From Senegalia massiliensis (GTDB lineage Bacteria > Bacillota > Clostridia > Tissierellales > SIT17): a stretch of DNA of 64,000 nucleotides. The DNA is taken from positions 1 to 64,000 of the forward strand of contig NZ_QXXA01000012.1 in the NCBI RefSeq assembly GCF_009911265.1, in the 5' to 3' direction. Positions within the stretch are counted from its first letter, which is position 1; every line of letters starts with the position of its first letter. Below the pieces are notes generated by a model. That model saw only the letters and a program-made list of their open reading frames with translations, was not told where the DNA came from and searched no databases. The translations under genes were made by a program, and so were the position numbers. Positions 36,259-44,334 of this stretch are shown piece after piece.

Positions 36259-36269
36259 GGTGATTATAA

Positions 36270-36806
36270 ATGAAAAAAGTATTACTTAAAAATAACAATA
36301 AACTTCTAATTAGAGAGACTAGAAAAGAAGATGCAAAAAAACTAATAAATTATATACAGGAAATTTCTGTTCAATCTGATTTTCTTACATTTGGTCGAGG
36401 AGAATTTAATATTTCTGTTGAAGATGAAGAAAAGATGCTAGAAAACATTTTGAATTCAAATAACAATCTAAATATAATAGCATTAATAGATAATAAAATA
36501 GTTGGAAATTTGACCTTTAGAGGTGGGCATAGACCAAGAATTAAGCATACTGGAGAATTTGGAGTAAGTGTATTAAAAGAATATTGGTGCATAGGTATAG
36601 GGAAAGAACTAGTAAAGCATTTGATAACTTGGGCAGAAGATGGGGATATAATTAAGAAAATAAATTTACGAGTTAGAGAAGATAATACAAAAGCTATAGA
36701 ATTGTATAAAAAACTAGGATTTAAAAAAGAAGGTATAATAACAAGAGATTTATATTTAAATGGAAAATACTATAGTTCAATACAAATGGGGTTGGAATTA
36801 GATTAA
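36270..36806 (+). CDS. GNAT family N-acetyltransferase
   Basis: A 178-residue GNAT enzyme. The acetyl-CoA loop is in EYWCIGIGKELVKHLITWA (about residues 107-125; a degenerate Q/R-x-x-G-x-G/A), followed by KINLRVREDNTKAIELYKKLGFKKEG, the classical motif B. The substrate is unknown. ATG 12 bases after the methyltransferase stop, with GAGGTGAT before it, so it is probably in the same operon. Confidence 0.88.
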   Translation: MKKVLLKNNNKLLIRETRKEDAKKLINYIQEISVQSDFLTFGRGEFNISVEDEEKMLENILNSNNNLNIIALIDNKIVGNLTFRGGHRPRIKHTGEFGVSVLKEYWCIGIGKELVKHLITWAEDGDIIKKINLRVREDNTKAIELYKKLGFKKEGIITRDLYLNGKYYSSIQMGLELD

Positions 36807-36821
36807 AGGGAGGTAGCTTAA

Positions 36822-37361
36822 ATGAAAAAGAAAATTGGAGTATTAATTTTTTTCTTAGTAATATCTGTCATGTTATCAGCTTGTACTGATGATAATGAAG
36901 ATGTTGAAAATGCAAAAGTAGAAGATTTGGAAGAGAGAATTTATGAACTTGAAAACAAAAATGAAGAATATGAGAAAAATCAAAAAGAATTAGCAAAAGG
37001 ATTATTTAGATATGAATTAAGTATTGGTGATGAAGAAATTTTAAATAGTGAAATTACAACAGATAAAAAAGAATTTTCAATAATACTTAGTGAGAGATAT
37101 CCTAATATTACAACTCAAAATGAAAAATTAAATGAAATTATAAGATCAGGAAAAATAAGTGGAAATCATTATAATGAACATATAAAATCCTTAACTCCAA
37201 AACCAAATGAAGAAACTATGACAGATGGTACAATAGTTACTGCATTTCATTATATATATAAAGATTTAAAAGTTGGAGATACTATAAAAATAGAAATAAC
37301 AGATGAATTAAAAGAAAGATTAGGATTTAATTCAAATACTGTAGAAATCACTGTAGAGTAA
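36822..37361 (+). CDS. Lipoprotein of unknown function
   Basis: A 179-residue exported lipoprotein. Hydrophobic signal peptide with lipobox LSAC (Cys about residue 21), an acidic stretch, then a coiled-coil segment (about 30-60, EDLEERIYELENKNEEYEKN). The C-terminal 100 residues contain no domain I recognise. The ATG follows GGGAGG and starts 15 bases after the acetyltransferase stop, so co-transcription is likely. Confidence 0.75.
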   Translation: MKKKIGVLIFFLVISVMLSACTDDNEDVENAKVEDLEERIYELENKNEEYEKNQKELAKGLFRYELSIGDEEILNSEITTDKKEFSIILSERYPNITTQNEKLNEIIRSGKISGNHYNEHIKSLTPKPNEETMTDGTIVTAFHYIYKDLKVGDTIKIEITDELKERLGFNSNTVEITVE

Positions 37362-37402
37362 AATATAAGACTAAATTATAATAATTTAGCCTTATATTTT
37401 TT
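37360..37402. terminator. Bidirectional terminator between two lipoprotein genes
   Basis: AAATATAAG-CTAAATTA pairs with TAATTTAG-CTTATATTT with one bulged base on each side; A/T-rich flanks. Confidence 0.75.
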
Positions 37403-37751
37403 CATCTAATATGTAAATTTTTTTAGCATCTGCCTGAACTGGATATGACTCTCTTACTCCACCTTCAAATATTATCTCAACCATCAGACCTTCTTCTAAA
37501 TCTTCTATATTAACTTTTTTAGTTCCATCATAAATTGTTGTGTTACTGTCTACATAAACAGATGCTTTATCATATTCTGTGTCAGATTCTTTTTTTCCTT
37601 CCACATAAATAGTATAGGAAGAAGTATTATTAGCTTCTATTTTTTCTATTTCTCCTCTTATACCTATAGCTTCATTTTTCATTTCTTCTGTACAACCTAC
37701 AAAGAATAATATGGTATAAAGTATTAATAAAGTAAAAATTAATTTTTTCAT
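37392..37751 (-). CDS. Small lipoprotein (DUF3221-like)
   Basis: A 119-residue exported protein. Signal peptide MKKLIFTLLILYTILFFVGC with Cys20 as the lipidated residue, then a small beta-rich domain of the type seen in DUF3221 lipoproteins (GEIEKIEANNTSSYTIYVEG, followed by VYVDSNTTIYDG and LEEGLMVEIIF). The ATG at 37751 is chosen because AAGGA lies nine bases before it; the upstream ATG at 37760 directly abuts that site. Function unknown. Confidence 0.75.
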   Translation of the reverse strand: MKKLIFTLLILYTILFFVGCTEEMKNEAIGIRGEIEKIEANNTSSYTIYVEGKKESDTEYDKASVYVDSNTTIYDGTKKVNIEDLEEGLMVEIIFEGGVRESYPVQADAKKIYILDEKI

Positions 37752-37867
37752 TAAAATCATCCTTAATATTTAATATTATATATTCTACCCATGTAAATAT
37801 AAAATATTTCTGTAAAATACAAAATCAAAGTTAAATTTTCAGAAAATTGGGTATAAATACAGAAAAT

Positions 37868-37910
37868 AATGGACCAGTAGGCTATTTATAAGTCTCAGGG
37901 TTCATTTTTA
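37868..37910 (+). promoter_or_regulatory. Hairpin leader upstream of the glycosyltransferase operon
   Basis: AATGGACC (37868-37875) pairs with GGTTCATT (37899-37906) with one G-U, followed by TTTTATT, about 40 bases before the first ATG. No ORF ends upstream on this strand, so it may be an attenuator-like leader rather than a terminator of another gene. Confidence 0.4.
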
Positions 37911-37946
37911 TTATAAAATTTTAGTGAATAAGGGAGATCTTGATAA

Positions 37947-39137
37947 ATGAATATTTCAATAGCAATGATTACAAAGAATTTTAACTTTAATACTGGATTA
38001 GATGATTTTCTTAAAAATGCAGAAAAATTTGGTCATAAGATCTACTCTGTTATAGTGGTGTATTCTCATAAAATTGATAAAACTACAGTTAAATACTTTA
38101 GTAAAAAAGTAAAGGTTCATGCTGTAAAAATAAATGATAAATCAGACTTATATAAAGATCTACTTTATAAAGGAGTTTCTTCTAAAGATATAAATCGTTT
38201 ATTAAAGGTAAAAACATTATCAACTGATGGAATAGTTCCATATGGAATAAATAGAAATCATGCTATATTAAAAGCTATGCTTACAGGCACTGATATATTA
38301 TTCTTCATAGATACTGATGTATATCCTTATGTTTTGAGAAAAGAAAAGGGACAAATTATAAAAGAAGAAATAGACTTTATAGGTTCACATATGACTTATA
38401 TGAAGAAAGAAAATATAATAGTAACTACATCGGATTATTCAGGTTATTATATAATACCACCTATGGAGTTTGAAGGTATGAAGGAACTTTTCATAGGGCT
38501 TCAAAAAGAAATAATATATGAATATATTAAGAACTATAATATTCATAATTGTCTGAAAATAGATAGTGAAATTAAAGAGCCTTTTGTTAGGCACAAAATA
38601 CTAGGTGGGAATTTAGCTATAAAACTAGAAACATTTGATAAATTGCCACCATTTTATTCTTCATATTACTCACCAGATGGCAAAAATAATGTACTATCTA
38701 GAGGCGAAGATACAATTTTAGGATTAAAATCTAAAACAATAAAAGAAGATTTTATAGATATAGATGTTAAGATATTTCATGATACTTATAATAATTATCC
38801 TAATGTGCCAGATATAAAAAATAATAAAAATATTAAAGATAGATTTTACTATGCATGTCTTGGTTGGATAGGAAGAAATCCATTTTTAAATTGGTTAATG
38901 GAAGAAGATTTATCAAATATAGAGGAAGAACAGTTAAAAAATATAAAGTTTGGATCCTTAAAATTATCAGAATATTTAAACGACGATAGATTTCTAATAT
39001 TACCAGAAGCTTTAGAAAATAGTTATAACAACTTACCTCATGTCATAAAAGATTACAAGAAAACTATTAAAAGTTGGGAAAAAACTATGATTAAACTAAA
39101 AAAAGGAGATGGAATATATGAAGATATTATTAATTAA
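37947..39137 (+). CDS. Putative glycosyltransferase, GT-A-like, first gene of the cluster
   Basis: A 396-residue soluble protein with no membrane segment. The pattern ILFFIDTDVYPY near residues 112-123 gives a DxD-type metal/nucleotide-sugar site (D-T-D). GGNLAIK near 212 and SRGEDTILGLKSK near 250-262 (an ED motif) resemble the acceptor region and catalytic base of GT2-like enzymes. Family placement is inferred from these motifs only. ATG at 37947 with AGGGAG upstream. It overlaps the next gene by 20 bases. No sugar-nucleotide synthesis, flippase or polymerase gene is nearby. Confidence 0.7.
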   Translation: MNISIAMITKNFNFNTGLDDFLKNAEKFGHKIYSVIVVYSHKIDKTTVKYFSKKVKVHAVKINDKSDLYKDLLYKGVSSKDINRLLKVKTLSTDGIVPYGINRNHAILKAMLTGTDILFFIDTDVYPYVLRKEKGQIIKEEIDFIGSHMTYMKKENIIVTTSDYSGYYIIPPMEFEGMKELFIGLQKEIIYEYIKNYNIHNCLKIDSEIKEPFVRHKILGGNLAIKLETFDKLPPFYSSYYSPDGKNNVLSRGEDTILGLKSKTIKEDFIDIDVKIFHDTYNNYPNVPDIKNNKNIKDRFYYACLGWIGRNPFLNWLMEEDLSNIEEEQLKNIKFGSLKLSEYLNDDRFLILPEALENSYNNLPHVIKDYKKTIKSWEKTMIKLKKGDGIYEDIIN

Positions 39138-40314
39138 TCACTTTCCCCTTGAAGGTTCTGGAAGTGGTGTATATACAAGAAATTTAGCAATAGAACTTAC
39201 TAAAAGAGGAAATGAAGTGAGGGTAATATTTCCTGAAAATGAAAAACCAAGAGAAGAAATATTTGAACAAAGACCAATATACTTTAAAGGTGTAAATAGT
39301 ACTGATTGGGATTTAGATTATGATTTTCCATGCTTTACATCTCACCCAAGAAGTATGAATACTTATTATGATTTAAATAATGAACAAATGAAAGATTATA
39401 TTGATGTATTTTTAAAAAGAGTAAAAGAGGAAGTAGATGACTTTAATCCTGATATAATTCATGCTCAACATTTATGGATTGCACCTTTTGCTGCTTCTAA
39501 AACAAAAGTACCTTATATTGTAACAGCACATGGGACAGATTTGAAAGGATTTAAAAAAGATAGTAGATATCATAAATATGCTTTAGAAGGGGCAAGAAAT
39601 GCATCTAAAATAATAACTATATCAAAACAAGTTGATAGTGAAGTTAAGTCTTTATATGGAGTAAATGATGAAGATACTGAAATAGTTATGAATGGATATG
39701 ATGAAGAATTATTTAAACCAATGGATTTAGATAAAAAGAAAATTTTAAAGAATTTTGGAGTAAATACAAGTCCTGATTATATAGTATCCTTTGCAGGCAA
39801 ACTTACACATTTTAAAGGAGTAGATGTTTTAGTAAAGGCTGCTAAAACTTATAATAATAGTATAGAGGGTAAAACTGTTGTTACATTAATTGCAGGAAAT
39901 GGAGAACTTTATTCAGAGCTAGTAGAATTAAAGGATAGGTTAAGCATTAATAATCTTTTCTTTCTAGGTCATGTAAGTCAAAAAAAATTAGTAGATTTAT
40001 ATAATATTGCAGATGTAAGTACAGTACCTTCTAGGGTAGAGCCTTTTGGACTTGTTGCAATAGAAGCACTTGGTTGTGGAACTCCTGTAGTAGTTACAAA
40101 CCAAGGAGGACTTGTAGATTTTATAAATGATGATGTAGGAACTCTTGTAGATGTAGATGATGATATGAAACTTGCATCTGCTATAAGAAATGAACTTACT
40201 AGAAATGATAAAGAAGAAAGAAGTAAAAGGTGCTATAAATATGCTAAGAAAAACTTCTCATGGAAAAACACTTTAGATAATTTAGAAAAAATTTATGGAG
40301 GGGTTAAGAAATGA
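39118..40314 (+). CDS. GT4-family glycosyltransferase (GT-B fold)
   Basis: A 398-residue retaining glycosyltransferase. GSGSGVYTRNLA near residues 14-25 is the N-terminal glycine-rich loop, AHGTDLKGF near 138 and SFAGKLTHFKGVD near 220 are typical, and SRVEPFGLVAIEALGCGTPVV near 302-322 carries the E-x7-E motif. The donor and acceptor are unknown. The ATG at 39118 is preferred, with AAAAGGAG ten bases before it; the ATG at 39109 abuts that site. It overlaps both neighbours, so all three are translated together. Confidence 0.88.
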   Translation: MKILLINHFPLEGSGSGVYTRNLAIELTKRGNEVRVIFPENEKPREEIFEQRPIYFKGVNSTDWDLDYDFPCFTSHPRSMNTYYDLNNEQMKDYIDVFLKRVKEEVDDFNPDIIHAQHLWIAPFAASKTKVPYIVTAHGTDLKGFKKDSRYHKYALEGARNASKIITISKQVDSEVKSLYGVNDEDTEIVMNGYDEELFKPMDLDKKKILKNFGVNTSPDYIVSFAGKLTHFKGVDVLVKAAKTYNNSIEGKTVVTLIAGNGELYSELVELKDRLSINNLFFLGHVSQKKLVDLYNIADVSTVPSRVEPFGLVAIEALGCGTPVVVTNQGGLVDFINDDVGTLVDVDDDMKLASAIRNELTRNDKEERSKRCYKYAKKNFSWKNTLDNLEKIYGGVKK

Positions 40315-42053
40315 GACAAACTGTAGTTATACCGACATATTGGTCCAGAAAATCAACTGAAGGGTGGAAAAAAGGAGATGCAATATATGATCATCCTACT
40401 CCTGTAGATAAGGAAGGGACATTAAAAAGGACACTTGAAAGTTTGAAAAATTTAAATGATAAAGACTTTAAATTAGTTATACTTTTATGCCCTACAACAA
40501 TAGATATAGAGAAAGAAGCTGAAGAAAAGGTTAAAAATATAATAAATAGCGTAGATATGGGGATTGAAACTTTTCTTTTTACTCCAAGAAGTTTAAGGAC
40601 TATAAAAAATATTTTTAAATCTTCTGATTTGAAAAGGGAAATAATAGATATGATGAGTTTGAAAGGATATTCTAATGTTCGAAATATGTGTCTTTTTTCA
40701 GCCCATATACTAGCTTCAGATGTAGTAATTTTAATAGATGATGATGAAATAATTGAAAATAAAAATTTCATATCCATGTCTAAGAAATATATAGGTAAAA
40801 GGATATATGGTGAAATTATATATGGAGTTGCTGGATACTATCTAAATAAGCATGATGAATATTATGATGATGTAGATATGGAGCCTTGGATGACATATTG
40901 GGATAGATTTGGTAGTAAAGCTAAAGCATTTGATAAAATTATAGGTTGTGAACCAAGATTAAAACAAACTCCTTTTGCTTTTGGTGGAGCAATGGTGATT
41001 CACAAGAATCTTTATCAGCTTATAGCTTTTGATCCTAATATTACGAGAGGAGAAGATATTGATTATTTAATTAATTCAAAGATGTTTGGATTTAATTTCT
41101 TTTTAGATAATAAACTTTCTGTGAAACATCTTCCACCTAAAAAAAATCATCCAGTATGGCAAAGATTTAGAGAAGATATTTATAGATTTATGTATGAAAG
41201 AGCAAAGCTATCTTCACAATATGCTGTAAATAATATGACCATAGTAAAACCAGAGGATTTTGATCCTTATCCTGGTGAATTTTTAAAGGATGATTTAGAA
41301 GATAAAATATATAAGACCAATGTATTATTATCCTTAGAATATTTAGCAGAAGGTGATACGGAAGCTTCAAAAGAGACTATGAAAAATATTTATATAAGTA
41401 AATATGAAGCAGTAAAAGAAAAAGATCCTTTTACTCAATATAGATATATACAAAGAAATTGGCAAAAAATAGTTGATTTTACTATACAAAATAGATATCA
41501 AATTAGAAAAATAATGGAAAGTAATAATTTATCTAAACAAAATGTAGATGCTAAAGAAAAACAAAAAAATATCAGTTTAGAAGATAAGATAAATAAAATA
41601 AAGAGTATAAAAGAATTTGGAATTTTTACAGAAGAAGAAATAAAAGAAATTGCACAAATTACAAATATTAAGTTCTTTAATGATAATGAAATGGTATTTA
41701 AAGAAGGAGAACAGGATTCAAAATTTTATATAATAGTAGATGGATGTATAAATATATTTAAGCGTAATGAAAAAAATGAAGAAATTTCTTTAGCAACACT
41801 TTGTACAGGAAATTTCATAGGAGAAACTGCAATAGCTACAGAAAAATACTATGTAAATGGTAAAGCAACTGAATTTTTAACTGTTTTATCTTTAGAGCAA
41901 TCACAAATTGAAGAGATAGTTAGGTCAAAACCAAAGATGGGAATGAAATTTCTTCAAATATTTGTAGACAAACTTTCTTATAAATTAGGAAAAACAAACA
42001 AACTTTATGCAGATTATTTACTTCAAACTTCTCATTTAGAAGATATGAGTTAA
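40311..42053 (+). CDS. Glycosyltransferase fused to a CRP-like cyclic-nucleotide-binding domain
   Basis: A 580-residue protein without membrane segments. Residues about 1-330 look like a GT-A transferase: TVVIPTYW at the start, VVILIDDDEII near 136 (DDD), FAFGGAMVIHK near 223 and RGEDIDYLINSKMFG near 245-259. About 330-430 is helical. About 445-565 has a complete cNMP-binding-fold layout: FNDNEMVFKEGEQDSKFYIIVDGCINIFKRN, then TLCTGNFIGETAIATEKY. There is no C-terminal HTH, so it is not a CRP regulator. The expected R-x-A of the phosphate cassette reads GKAT, so cAMP binding is not assured. Overlaps the GT4 gene by four bases. Confidence 0.8.
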   Translation: MRQTVVIPTYWSRKSTEGWKKGDAIYDHPTPVDKEGTLKRTLESLKNLNDKDFKLVILLCPTTIDIEKEAEEKVKNIINSVDMGIETFLFTPRSLRTIKNIFKSSDLKREIIDMMSLKGYSNVRNMCLFSAHILASDVVILIDDDEIIENKNFISMSKKYIGKRIYGEIIYGVAGYYLNKHDEYYDDVDMEPWMTYWDRFGSKAKAFDKIIGCEPRLKQTPFAFGGAMVIHKNLYQLIAFDPNITRGEDIDYLINSKMFGFNFFLDNKLSVKHLPPKKNHPVWQRFREDIYRFMYERAKLSSQYAVNNMTIVKPEDFDPYPGEFLKDDLEDKIYKTNVLLSLEYLAEGDTEASKETMKNIYISKYEAVKEKDPFTQYRYIQRNWQKIVDFTIQNRYQIRKIMESNNLSKQNVDAKEKQKNISLEDKINKIKSIKEFGIFTEEEIKEIAQITNIKFFNDNEMVFKEGEQDSKFYIIVDGCINIFKRNEKNEEISLATLCTGNFIGETAIATEKYYVNGKATEFLTVLSLEQSQIEEIVRSKPKMGMKFLQIFVDKLSYKLGKTNKLYADYLLQTSHLEDMS

Positions 42054-42056
42054 TAT

Positions 42057-42090
42057 AAAAAGAATTGGTTTAAACCAATTCTTTTTTATT
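42057..42090. terminator. Perfect palindromic terminator between the glycosyltransferase cluster and lpd
   Basis: AAAAAGAATTGGTTT / AAACCAATTCTTTTT (30 bp, exact), T-run on the plus side. Confidence 0.9.
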
Positions 42091-43795
42091 AATTATGAAT
42101 AGCACCAGTTTCAGTACTTGCTAATATAGACTCATATATAGATTCTGCTGTTGTAGGATGAGCATGTATAGTATTCATTAAATCTATGTCTTTTAACTTG
42201 TTTTTTATAGCTAAAGCTATTTCATGAATTAAATCTGTAGCATGAGGACCTATTATAGAACCACCTAATATAACTCCTGTTTCTTTGTCCTTAATTATTT
42301 TAACAAATCCTTTAGATTCTCCTAATGTTAATGCTTTTCCATTTGAGGAAAAAGGAAATTGACCAATGGAAATTTCTAACCCTTTTTCTTTAGCTTCTTT
42401 TTCATTTAATCCAACTATTGCTATTTCTGGATCTGTAAATATGGCAGAAGGTATAACATCATATTCCATATCTACATCTTTATCTAAAATATTTTCTACA
42501 GCTACTATAGCTTGGTGAGACGCTACATGAGCTAGTTGAATTTTATCTGTAACATCACCTATAGCATATATATTAGAAATATTAGTTTGCATTTTAGTAT
42601 TTACTTTTATTCCTCTTTTATTTTCATTTCTTTCAATACCTAACTTTTCTAAATCTATTTCACCTAAATTTGGTTCTCTTCCTACAGATAATAACACTTT
42701 ATCACTAGTAATATAATGTAATTTATTATTTTTGCTGAAGGATACAATACTTTCTTTATCTTCAGAATCAATTATTTCTTCAGCTTTTGATGAAGTATAT
42801 ATTTTTATTCCTTTTTCTTTTGCTATGGAAGTAATTTCTGAAACTATATTATTATCGATATTAGAGAGTATATCATTCATATATTCAATAACAGTTACAT
42901 CTACTCCAAAGTTATTGAAAAGAAAAGCAAACTCCATACCTATTACTCCTCCTCCTATGATTGTGAGTTTTTTAGGTAGTTTATTTATATCCAGTATTTG
43001 TTTGCTAGTTAGAACATTTTTAGAATCAATACCTTTAATAGGAATCATAGATACTTTAGAACCTGTAGCTAAAATTATATTTTTAGTATTTATAGTTGTT
43101 TCTGTATTATTAGATTTTACAAATACAGTGTTTTTATCTAAAACTTTAGCATTTCCTTTATATAAAGTAACATTATTATTATTAAATAAATATTCTATAC
43201 CGTTAGTTAACTCTTTGACTATATTATTTTTTCTAGAAACTACTTTTTTTATATCAGCTGATATATTTTCAGCACATAATCCAAATTCATTTATATTCTT
43301 TAAATTGTCATACATTTTAGCTGAAGTTACAAATGCTTTTGTAGGTATACAACCCCAGTTTAAACAAGTTCCACCTACTTTTTCTTTTTCGATTATAGCA
43401 ACTTTAGCTCCCATTTTTGCAGCATAAATAGCAGCTACATATCCACCTGGACCTGCACCAATAACAGTTATATCCATATCTATTTCTTCTTTTTTAGGCT
43501 TCATTAATCCACCCATATAGTTGAATGTACTTTTTTTCTTAGAAGAAGTATTTTTTAATTCACCATCAACTGTTATAAGTATGTCATCTTTTTTGACCGT
43601 ATCACCAGTTTGAACCTTAACTGATTTAACAACTCCAGAAGCAGTAGAGGTTATTGTTTTATTACCTTTATTAGATTCTATATCTAATATTTCATCTCCT
43701 GATTTTATATTATCATTAACTTTTACATATACTTTTCCTATCTTTCCATTATTAGAATGTCCAGATAATTTTTCAAGCTTAATATCAATCAACAT
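42089..43795 (-). CDS. lpdA: Dihydrolipoamide dehydrogenase with N-terminal lipoyl domain
   Basis: A 568-residue flavoprotein disulfide reductase. Residues about 1-75 are a lipoyl/biotinyl-like domain with ILDIESNKGNKTI, where the Lys is in the lipoylation position. After a linker comes FAD-binding ITVIGAGPGGYVAA (about 105), then the redox disulfide GGTCLNWGCIPTKA, the NAD-binding IGGGVIGMEF, and the C-terminal HAHPT dimer-interface motif with His/Glu. It catalyses NAD+-linked oxidation of dihydrolipoyl groups. No E1/E2 or glycine-cleavage gene is next to it. The ATG at 43795 has AAAGGA eight bases upstream; the ATG at 43804 abuts the site. Confidence 0.92.
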   Translation of the reverse strand: MLIDIKLEKLSGHSNNGKIGKVYVKVNDNIKSGDEILDIESNKGNKTITSTASGVVKSVKVQTGDTVKKDDILITVDGELKNTSSKKKSTFNYMGGLMKPKKEEIDMDITVIGAGPGGYVAAIYAAKMGAKVAIIEKEKVGGTCLNWGCIPTKAFVTSAKMYDNLKNINEFGLCAENISADIKKVVSRKNNIVKELTNGIEYLFNNNNVTLYKGNAKVLDKNTVFVKSNNTETTINTKNIILATGSKVSMIPIKGIDSKNVLTSKQILDINKLPKKLTIIGGGVIGMEFAFLFNNFGVDVTVIEYMNDILSNIDNNIVSEITSIAKEKGIKIYTSSKAEEIIDSEDKESIVSFSKNNKLHYITSDKVLLSVGREPNLGEIDLEKLGIERNENKRGIKVNTKMQTNISNIYAIGDVTDKIQLAHVASHQAIVAVENILDKDVDMEYDVIPSAIFTDPEIAIVGLNEKEAKEKGLEISIGQFPFSSNGKALTLGESKGFVKIIKDKETGVILGGSIIGPHATDLIHEIALAIKNKLKDIDLMNTIHAHPTTAESIYESILASTETGAIHN

Positions 43796-43810
43796 TTTTC
43801 TCATCCTTTT

Positions 43811-43849
43811 CTAATAAATATTAGAGAAAGACAGTATCTCTACTGTCTT
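43811..43849 (-). repeat. Two short hairpins in the gap between the AhpD-like gene and lpd
   Basis: CTAATAAATATTAG (43811-43824) and AAGACAGTA-TCTC-TACTGTCTT (43828-43849) are inverted repeats inside the intercistronic gap. There is no T-run, so they may be mRNA processing or stability elements. Confidence 0.5.
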
Positions 43850-43864
43850 ATGCACTTATTTAAA

Positions 43865-44215
43865 TTATTTAAAGTCTTTTTCAAATTCATTCAATGACTC
43901 TTTTAGTAATGTTACACTATATGCAATTGAAGGGCCGCCACCAAAAGCTACAGCTACCATTGCTGATTCAAGAATCTCTTCTCTTGTTGCTCCTGCTTCA
44001 AGTGCTTTATAAGTATGGAAGACAATACAATATTCACATCTATTATAGCAACCTATAGCTATACTCATTAATTCTTTAGTTTTTAAATCTAATGCTCCAG
44101 GTTCATAGGATGCTTCTAAAAGGCCCATAAAAGCACCTACATGCTTTTCGTTAGATTCTGCTAGTTCTTCTAATCCACCTGTGAAATCATTTAACATTTT
44201 TCTTACATCTGCCAT
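43865..44215 (-). CDS. Carboxymuconolactone decarboxylase / AhpD-like protein
   Basis: A 116-residue helical protein of the CMD family. CEYCIVFHTYKALEAGATREEILES near residues 61-85 holds the C-x2-C disulfide and downstream His of AhpD-type alkylhydroperoxidase proteins. In mycobacteria AhpD is reduced by a lipoyl protein and Lpd; the neighbouring lipoyl-Lpd gene makes the same link plausible here (inference). It could instead be a CMD of another function. ATG with GGAGGAG; it is the first gene of the pair. Confidence 0.85.
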   Translation of the reverse strand: MADVRKMLNDFTGGLEELAESNEKHVGAFMGLLEASYEPGALDLKTKELMSIAIGCYNRCEYCIVFHTYKALEAGATREEILESAMVAVAFGGGPSIAYSVTLLKESLNEFEKDFK

Positions 44216-44303
44216 TATTAACTCCTCCTAATTTAGATTTAACATTTTAATATACTTAGTATAGCAAGTAATTTGTTAATTGTCAATCAATATTAAATAA
44301 AAA

Positions 44304-44334
44304 AGTAAACATAATATTAGATATTATGTTTACT
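44304..44334 (-). terminator. Terminator of the MATE-MarR operon
   Basis: AGTAAACATAATAT / ATATTATGTTTACT stem with a 3-base loop, overlapping the marR stop and followed by six T on the minus strand. Confidence 0.85.

Noticed and set aside
40311-42053. A CRP-type transcription factor
   Set aside because: The beta-roll is at the C-terminal end with no HTH after it; the first 330 residues are transferase-like.
42732-43427. 231-codon ORF antisense to lpdA
   Set aside because: Long only because of A/T-rich codon bias on the opposite strand; the lpd frame has all family motifs.
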